Below are positions 57,351 through 64,000 of a stretch of DNA of 64,000 nt, piece by piece. How positions within the stretch are numbered: position 1 is the first letter of the stretch; every line of letters starts with the position of its first letter. The position numbers and the translations under genes are program-made. Below the pieces are notes generated by a model. The model was not told where the DNA came from and made no database searches. It saw nothing but the letters and a program-made list of their open reading frames with translations. The DNA is from Nymphaea colorata (lineage: Eukaryota > Streptophyta > Magnoliopsida > Nymphaeales > Nymphaeaceae): positions 5,473,224 to 5,537,223 of the forward strand of contig NC_045141.1 in assembly GCF_008831285.2 (NCBI RefSeq), read 5' to 3'.

Positions 57351-58485
57351 TAAAGACTTGATACCAGAACTAAATGTTGTATTGACTCAACGGAAACAGA
57401 AGACCTTCAAAAATACTGAATGCTTATGATATAAGGAATGTCAACGACCAAAGACAAATAACGAAAAAACAAATTGATGACTAATATATGTTTGCAAAAT
57501 AATTCAGCTAACTAACTAGGTTTGACCCATTCAGAAAGGCTTGACTATTGAAGAGAAACAAACACACAAAGTAAATACCAAGGCATAACAGCTCCAATAT
57601 TCATAATACATTCCAAAATATAAATTGGTGTAACCATGCCATGCGCAACTAACATACATATTCAAAATCACAAGCTCAATGAAGAAAACACGACACTTAA
57701 CAATCAGACACCAACCACTTTAACTAAGGTTCAAACAAGCATGAAATCAGAAAACTACCCACGTCCCCACTGGATTAGACTACAAATAAAATATGCACCT
57801 AAAGAAGGGCAGTCAAGCACCACAAGAAGAAAGTCCGAACAATTGACCTTCAACAATAGTCTCACATGATGAGGACTCTAGTTAACTGATGCACTACATG
57901 AAACTAACTGTAAACTGAGCACAGCCATAGGCTGGAATCACATGGAACATAAAAAAAGATACATACTGAGCCTAGGTCTCAAAGTCTAAAGACTTTAAAC
58001 CTGTTTGACACTCACCAATAAGACCTGACCTTAACACGATTCCAAATGGAACCAAGTCCCAACCTGTAAAGAGAAAGTTCAATGGAGGACCCAGCAGCCT
58101 GTTGGACAGTGTGCTCGATAATGCTTGAAGATGGAACACCTTCTCTTACTCTCACTTTTGACACTTGAAAATTCTTTACGCCAGCTAAGAAGAGCAAACA
58201 AGAAGGAGGGATAAATAGAAGGAAATCTACCGCATGCTGGAGATGGGGGGGTGTTAAGATGAATGGTTAGATGGCTATGCGCCGGAAACACCATAGGGCC
58301 TTCTCAAGCATATCCAACATTTTAAAACAACTAAACGTAGAAAGACTACAAGAAATATTTAGCTAGTATAAGATTATGTGAATGAAAAAAATCAAATCAA
58401 ATAAAATCTAGAATCACATTTCAAAAAAACTATTACCTAAACAGGGATGAGAAATAGGACCTATGAGTGAGGAGAGGGGATTAAG
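57351..58485. other. Intergenic DNA with a third copy of the duplicated-segment tail
   Basis: About 57625-57745 repeats the stretch at 25915-26040 (GCAACTAACATACAT, CACAAGCTCAAT, ACTTTAACTA and CAAACAAGCATG words in the same order). No gene was seen. Confidence 0.5.
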
Positions 58486-59616
58486 TGTGATGCCCTCCGA
58501 ATTTGGGTCCATAAGGGAAACCAAATAAAATCACGTGCTTACCCATGTTCTTTCTTAGTTTCCTTATTGCTCATCCACATCATCCCAACTTATCCAACAT
58601 ATGTCTAGCTAGAAACCAAACTCAACTAAATTGAGAATCAAAATCAACTAAATATGTACTAAATAGGGTACATTTACTTATACAGCCCACCATATATAAG
58701 TATATATGGTATCTTTATCTGCAAAATGCAGTTTATGTTTTTGCTGTCTGAAAGAACTGCTAAAAGCCTAAAACACATACCTGGTATCTTCTAGAATAAA
58801 AAAGTTTCAAAGAGATGGTAGCCCATGGGCAAACACCATTAATTACTTTTAAAGGAAGACAACCCGAGGAAGATCTCAGACTGCACTTCTGCATAATGCC
58901 TTGATCATGTATGTTTCTTTTTAACCAGATGGCTGAGATGGATCTCCTCTCTTTGACATCCTTCATTACTGTTGATGCATACCCAGAGTAGTTGTTAGTT
59001 TACATATTTTAATGATGTAGTTGACGTTTATTGCAAGTTGGAGACGAAACTGCATTATGATGTAGACATTGAAAACAGCAAGTCAATTGCTTTCTTCCAT
59101 TATTTTGAATATTATTCATTTAGTAATTGCATAATTTGACAACTAAATCTTATGTTTGTGCTAATATCTTTGGAATTTTCTGTCGTCAATGTCATTAGTT
59201 ACTAATTTCTAGTTCAGCACTTGCTATGCCCTTATGCTTGCCATTAGACACGTATGTATTTTCATTTTCAGTTCATCAGCTGTTATGACGTCTTGTTCAA
59301 AATGAAGCCCTGACATAAGTTTGACGTCGTGTTTGAAGGTGGTGCAGGGGCATATTTGATTTTGTTGAGCTTCTTTTTGTTATGGTGGATGCGTACGTGA
59401 AGCTACATATGTACTTGCTTCTATGAATACTCTACACATGCACTTGGCTTTGTATTTAACGTTGAAGTTCTTCTGAACACTTACATAAATATTTTATCAC
59501 TGATGGGAATATGTATGTGGTTTATCTACTGTTGTATACTTTATAGTGAAATTCTCATATATATCCAATGAGTATGGTTCGAGTATTTATGAATTGTGCG
59601 TAGATGTTGATTAAAA
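58486..59616. other. Possible LTR-like start, no gene seen
   Basis: TGTGATGCCCTCCGAATTTG at about 58488 resembles the TGTNAYRCCC start common in plant gypsy LTRs. No matching second LTR or end was found. Confidence 0.2.
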
Positions 59617-59650
59617 CATTTGATACTGTTTATATTTACAGTATCAAATG
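59617..59650. repeat. Perfect 13-bp hairpin
   Basis: CATTTGATACTGT (59617-59629) and its exact complement ACAGTATCAAATG (59638-59650) are separated by 8 bases. The stem is AT-rich. It may be the folded core of a small inverted-repeat element. Confidence 0.85.
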
Positions 59651-59975
59651 GAGTAGAGTAGATGCAGTGAAGTAGCTTTCATACAGGTATGGGCGATAAT
59701 GATTCTGGTGGTTTTAGTTCTCATTCAGATTTCTTTGCAAAATGGATGAAAATACATCTAGGCAGACTACAGGGGAGCATGCACCACATTTTCATCAACG
59801 TCTTTGCAATCTCAATCGCAAAATCAAGCTGGTTTTGTTTAAGGGAGAACACAGCAAACTGATACAATCAATGATGGCCTGCAGTTGTCCTCATGTTCTG
59901 TCCTTGATAGTTCTTTTGTTCTAGATCCCCAAGAGGAGGTCGTTGAGAAGTGCCTAAATGGTGAAACTGCTGATT

Positions 59976-60045
59976 CGTTGTGAAGTACAACAAGGTGAAG
60001 GGATGCACTAAGTTGGTGATGCAATGTGTAGCTAAGCGATGCAGA
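59976..60045. repeat. Second copy of the 45361-45440 repeat
   Basis: GTTGTGAAGTACAACAAGG with AGGGATGCACTAAGTTGG and GATGCAATGTGTAGCTAAGC, matching 45364-45432 with a handful of differences. Confidence 0.75.
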
Positions 60046-60423
60046 TCTCTTGTAGTCAATCTAATGAGTTGAACTTGTAGTTACATCAATAGTAAGGATC
60101 TAATGAATTGAAATCACAAGTTTGTATCAATACGAGTGGGATTTAAGCGATTCATCTGAGCACCATATTTCATTGAATGTGATAAACTTGTTGCTACATC
60201 CACGTTGAATGATTTAGTGGATTTAAATCACAAGTTTGCATGAAAATGAACGAAATTCAAGTGGATCATTTGCTCTTTTATAGTTAATCTAATGTGTTTC
60301 ACTTGTTATTACATGTATAAATAATGATTTAAATGATTGAAATCACCAATTCATATGCATGAGATCCAGAAGGCTTGCTTGAATCCCTTGCTTCATTGTC
60401 TTTCAGAGAAGCAGACCGTTGTG
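60046..60423. repeat. Degenerate tandem phrases
   Basis: AATCACAAGTTTG with CATGAATGAA-like context and TCTAATGNNTT..ACTTGTNNTTACAT phrases recur three times (about 60057, 60165, 60285), suggesting decayed repeats of about 110-120 bp. No gene. Confidence 0.4.
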
Positions 60424-60756
60424 TTACATTTTGGCATGAACCAGATGATTCATGTTTTTTACCATCAAGAGATTTCTTGAGCTTATGATCATGTTGCTTT
60501 CAGTTTCATGGATCTTTCTTTCTTTCACATGCTTGGTATCCAGCAAGCTTCCTATATTATCTTGAACCGATGCACCTAAAGGACTCCACACATTAATTTC
60601 TGAATTCCCAATGTCAATCTTGTTATGTGCAGGTAGCTTGAAGTCACCACCTGCTTCCTTTTCAAATACATTTTGGTTCTCAACAAAGCAGGTAGATGCC
60701 CGCTCCAATTCTTGGAGTTTCTCACCTATCTTTTCAGTTCTAGGATAGTTCATCAT
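60424..60756 (-). CDS. Unidentified open frame of 110 codons
   Basis: The minus-strand frame starts MMNYPRTEKIGEKLQELERA and contains CFVENQNVFEKEAGGDFKLP and HNKIDIGNSEINVWSPLG. Composition is balanced and soluble, with no membrane segment and a weakly helical N-terminus. The ATG is at 60756 and the stop lies just below 60424. It looks more like a true coding exon than its neighbours, but I recognise no family, promoter or splice partner. Confidence 0.3.
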   Translation of the reverse strand: MMNYPRTEKIGEKLQELERASTCFVENQNVFEKEAGGDFKLPAHNKIDIGNSEINVWSPLGASVQDNIGSLLDTKHVKERKIHETESNMIISSRNLLMVKNMNHLVHAKM

Positions 60757-60940
60757 TGAACATGAGTTGGAATTCCAAGCTAAGGAGTGAAAAAGCCCAA
60801 GAGATTGCTATACCTATGGAAGTCCAGAATTTGGCACTGGAGCCTGACTCCATTTTTTTTTTTGTATATTGATATGTGAAACTATCAACGAAAGGTAGAG
60901 GAGATAACCAAAAGGCATCTTTAACTGATTTGATGCTGAT
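60757..60940. other. Spacer
   Basis: No feature was recognised. Confidence 0.4.
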
Positions 60941-61640
60941 GTGCACCTACCTAGAGCACAGCCGAGTGTGGCCGAGGAGGCTGCCGAGGACGTAGGCGGG
61001 ATACCAGTTGCTATCGCAGTCATGGTCAGAAGCAGGGAGATGGCTAGCGTGGCATCAGATGAAGCTATTGACTTTAGGCAATGTGAGGTTAACCGAGAGA
61101 CGATACAGGGAGGGCAAGGCATTTTGAGCGAAGTGAGGCTAATTCCATGTCGAGCAAAGCCAAGGCGCTAAATGTAGAGCGCAAGACTGAAGGGCCGATT
61201 GAGATAGGCAGTCCGGAGGCTAGTGAGGTTAACCTTACTTATGAGGAGACCGAAGCGTAAGGCGTTAGGCGCAAGCTGGTGAGGGAGATTGCAGAGGGCA
61301 GCGGTATTTGTTGTGAGGTTAATCTACAGACTAAAGAGAGTTGCGGCCTACAGATTGCAGCCGGTGACGAGAGTGAGGAGCATACAATGGATTCAAGCAA
61401 GGTTCGCTCATTTGAGCAGAGCATGGAAGGGACTAGGTTCGGTCAAGTCAGTGGTCAGTAGAGCAAGGCTGAAGAGCAAAGGTTGCTGGTTCAGGCAACG
61501 AAAGACTGCTTTAGCTGTATGAGACCAAGGAAGACTGGGCGCAACCAAGAGTGCGTCCGGGTCAAGTTTAGTTGGCAAGAGCTCAGGCTAACCTAAGCGC
61601 ATCACGGCGGGGTTCAAGCCCAGACTGAGTCATTGTATTT
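60941..61640 (+). repeat. GC-richer region with repeated GAGGTTAA modules
   Basis: GTGAGGTTAACCGAGA, GTGAGGCTAATTCC, GTGAGGTTAACCTTAC and GTGAGGTTAATCTACA occur at about 61083, 61132, 61222 and 61313, each followed by GAGA/AGAG-rich text. Frames at 60941-61171 and 61279-61461 read CEVNRET, LSEVRLI and CCEVNLQ at these points. It may be a decayed internally repetitive coding sequence or a minisatellite. The family is unknown. Confidence 0.4.
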
Positions 61641-62100
61641 GTTTTGTTTTGGATTTGATTGAGTCAGGTCTTGTACGCATATCAGTCCAAGACAATGGGT
61701 TAAACCCGAGACAGTCCAGTGGCAGACAAGCTGGAGACTGTGCCAAAACTTGTAACTTTTGGAAATTGAATCAATAAAAGAAACCTTTTCTCTCCCACAT
61801 GGGAGACTTTGAGCTGCTTAAGTGTGGCGCCAAAAGCTTGGTCAGCAAAGGAGACTTTGCTGGAGAAGAAGATCGCCTACAGAACCAGAGGAGCCGAATC
61901 GGGAAGGCTACCAGAACTGTAGACGTCGAATACAATGCAGAAGTAGATCCGATCACAGGGCAAGTGCTCTCCAATCCTTGAGGTGCTTAGAGGCTGGAAT
62001 CGGAAGAAGGATCAGTTGGTTGCGCAGCAGATCGTAGCTCATCCGAGGAATTCCTGAACTGCATGTCGACAGGCGGTGGAACTTCTCAATTGGTAAGAAA
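61641..62100 (+). other. Possible LTR 3' end and leader of an unknown retrotransposon
   Basis: AATTGAATCAATAAAAG (about 61765) looks like an LTR polyadenylation region. TGGCGCCAAAAG at 61825-61836 could be a primer site. A frame at 61799-61981 follows but is not recognised. No matching second LTR was found, so this is tentative. Confidence 0.2.
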
Positions 62101-63060
62101 TCCTTCTCCATGGATATTCCACCGCGAGAACTTCCTGTTTGCCCGATCAGAAGTGGAGAGGATGCTGACGTTCTAATCGATGTGAGTCAACTCATCTAAC
62201 GAGAAGAATAGATCGGTCTGATCTTACTGAGATCGAAGGATTTGAGATGCTGATGACTTTAGGCGATAACGATCCCTGTCTGACTTAGATCAATTTCAAT
62301 TCTTTTCAGAATCGATTCCTACTGTCGCAGTCTATGTCTAATTGTTGCGTATCCCTTGTTATGAGCTATGCAATGAAATAGTGAGGAATCGACTGACTGA
62401 AGTTGAAGAAACAGAGGCTGAATTCCTGTTCTGAAGACAGCGATGGCAATCTCTAAAAATCAGCACAATTCCGGCGATCAGAGGTTGATCTGAGCAGGGA
62501 AATGGCTCAGACGTCTTCATAACTCTTGGGGGATCATTCTAGTGATGTTTGGGAAGAATCCGAGCTGTTTTGGATAGTTCTTCGAAGCTGATCGGAATCA
62601 TGACGGTGGTTCATGGAATTAGGCAGCGCAGTTCTGAGTGACACCAAAAACTAGGCTGATTTCAATCCTCAATGATTCACCTTTTGGGAGCTGCTTTGAA
62701 GCTGAAGTTTTAGGCGTTCGTACATCAGAATCTCAGCTATAACTGGTCCAAATTTGAGCTCAATCCGAGCTATGTTTGAATTTTGGCAAATTTTTGAAGG
62801 TGACTGGCTCCAGACGTTGCCTGACTCATGCGACAAGCTGATTTTAGGCAAAACCAGGCCCAACTTCAAGCTTCAACGAGTCACCTATTGGAAACGACTT
62901 TGGGCTGATTTTTGGAGCGTCTAATCCTCTAGATCTTGGCTTCTTCTACATCAAATTTAATGATTTTTGGACCTCTGTACATGGAGTTATGATTTTTTGA
63001 AGGAACACTAGTCTGGGAGCTAGTTCCACACATGTGAGAGGGATTCTCGCCTGTTTCCCC
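62101..63060. repeat. Leader-like sequence with two degenerate ~205-bp units
   Basis: CAATGATTCACCTTTTGGGA, then GCTTTGAAGCTGAAGTTTTAGG (from about 62670), is echoed by CAACGAGTCACCTATTGGAA and a following CTTTGGGCTGATTTTTGGAG-like stretch (from about 62873). The region is G/T-rich, frame-poor and similar in style to 18836-19690. It is probably a retrotransposon non-coding leader. Confidence 0.35.
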
Positions 63061-64000
63061 AAATTCTGTTATAAACTTAGGTGAAATCGATTCTCTGGTG
63101 CATTCTCCATGACTTGAGCTTGATGATCTGTAGAATTATCTTCTACTTGAGCTCTTGATTCCTTCGCAGCACCATACTCTCTGCTGATAGTTGTGGCAAC
63201 GAGCTGTTGAATTAGGCAGGAAGCAGAACCTGTTGGAGCTCGATCTTGTAGCAAGGAGCCGTATTGAAGAGGGATGTGTTGTCGCCCATTCGATGCCAGC
63301 ATCCCCCAAATTCGATTACCCGAATTCGATTACAGATAGTAGTGGTTGATCTCATCTCCGGCGAAGCATCTCCACTCCTGCATTCATCTGAGATTTCTGA
63401 TTGCATACAGTGACTGCTCCTATTTTCTGGAAGCACACATCAAAGGCGTAGCAGACTGGTGGTGGACTTCATTCCAATCTACCGTCCATTTGAAGGGGAA
63501 GGGTGATCTTCAGCGCCAATCTGAAGATAGCTTCCCTCAATCTACATCACACAATTGGGGATTCCTGCCATTCGAGTGACACACACAATTGGGTTTTCCT
63601 GCTATTCGGGTGATGCACCTCCTCCACTACTTTCTGTTCAGCTGTTTCTGACAAGAACAGTAAACTGCTAGTGTTGTCTTAAACACTAGGAGCCTACGCA
63701 TTGGAGATTGACCGCAATTGGAGGACTTGTAGCCGATTGAGCTGTGGAGTATTGCTGAATATCGAGGATATACTTGGCCTTCTTCCTCGGCGAGTGCTGG
63801 ACTAGCTCCAGCAAGGTACAACCAAAACCCCCTATAGCTGCGTGGGCGGGTGCATTTGATTTCCAGCCAACGTTTGGGTTTGCAGCCATTCGGGAATCCT
63901 CCAAAGCTCACCTAGCTGAGGACACATTCCCAAGCTGTCAGACTGTCCTAGGCCTAAGGGTGTGGAATGCATGGCCTAGGGATTGAATGTATGGTTTGGC
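63061..64000. other. Repeat-like region, no gene recognised
   Basis: A CACACAATTGGG..TTCCTGC.ATTCG phrase occurs twice, at about 63548-63575 and 63582-63610. Open frames on both strands (for example 63302-63069 and 63911-63627, minus) overlap and show no known domain. The end of the window cuts it. Confidence 0.35.

Overview
The window is nuclear DNA of a flowering plant. It is AT-rich and intron-bearing, full of microsatellites and decayed transposable elements, and holds plant-type sequences: a TPS-b terpene synthase, the plastid genes psbC and cemA as degraded insertions, a BED/DUF659 hAT transposase, a Ty1/copia polyprotein, and an endogenous caulimovirid. A TPS-b enzyme with plastid peptide and the arginine-arginine-x8-tryptophan motif fits any angiosperm. 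An early-diverging lineage such as a water lily is possible, but the sequence does not prove it. I found no gene that looks intact from start to stop.

Layout. 1-7 kb: gene-poor, with a polypyrimidine tract and two short non-autonomous-element relics. 7.06-11.36 kb: a tandem terpene synthase locus. Four near-copies of a promoter unit lie ahead of a two-exon stub (7950-8456) and a longer copy (8883-11265). The longer copy keeps exons 1-5, part of 6 and 7 but has lost its reading frame and both metal-binding motifs. The locus is flanked by an inverted duplication (4.8-5.6 kb and 12.0-13.2 kb). 14.1-16.3 kb: an AT/CA microsatellite field and then a G/purine-skewed stretch. 16.7-18.8 kb: a shuffled organelle-derived insertion (16S-type rRNA, cemA, psbC). 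19.7-23.0 kb: a 1.6-kb tandem duplication, each copy carrying a signal-peptide-like first exon on the minus strand. 23.8-26.35 kb and 54.97-56.33 kb: two copies of a segment that holds one exon of a glycoside hydrolase family 2 beta-galactosidase. 27.3-28.9 kb: the 3' part of a LINE. 29-35.8 kb: AT-rich sequence with weak repeats.

35.9-45.4 kb is a nest of mobile DNA. It contains a 961-bp hAT deletion derivative with a perfect 8-bp target duplication, a decayed caulimovirid with protease, reverse transcriptase and RNase H domains on the minus strand, a 170-bp inverted repeat next to a tRNA-Met-type primer site, and a larger hAT element that carries the whole decayed transposase. 46.9-49.2 kb is a Ty1/copia 3' half fused to a gypsy-type gag zinc knuckle. 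51.7-52.9 kb is a second microsatellite field. 57 kb holds a very young 224-bp tandem duplication. 60.9-64 kb is a more GC-rich repeat-like region of unknown family.

No metabolic system is intact here. The window records host genes (terpene synthase, beta-galactosidase, a small secreted protein) being duplicated and eroded among hAT, copia, gypsy, LINE and viral insertions. Domain calls rest on reading translated motifs by eye; no database search was possible.
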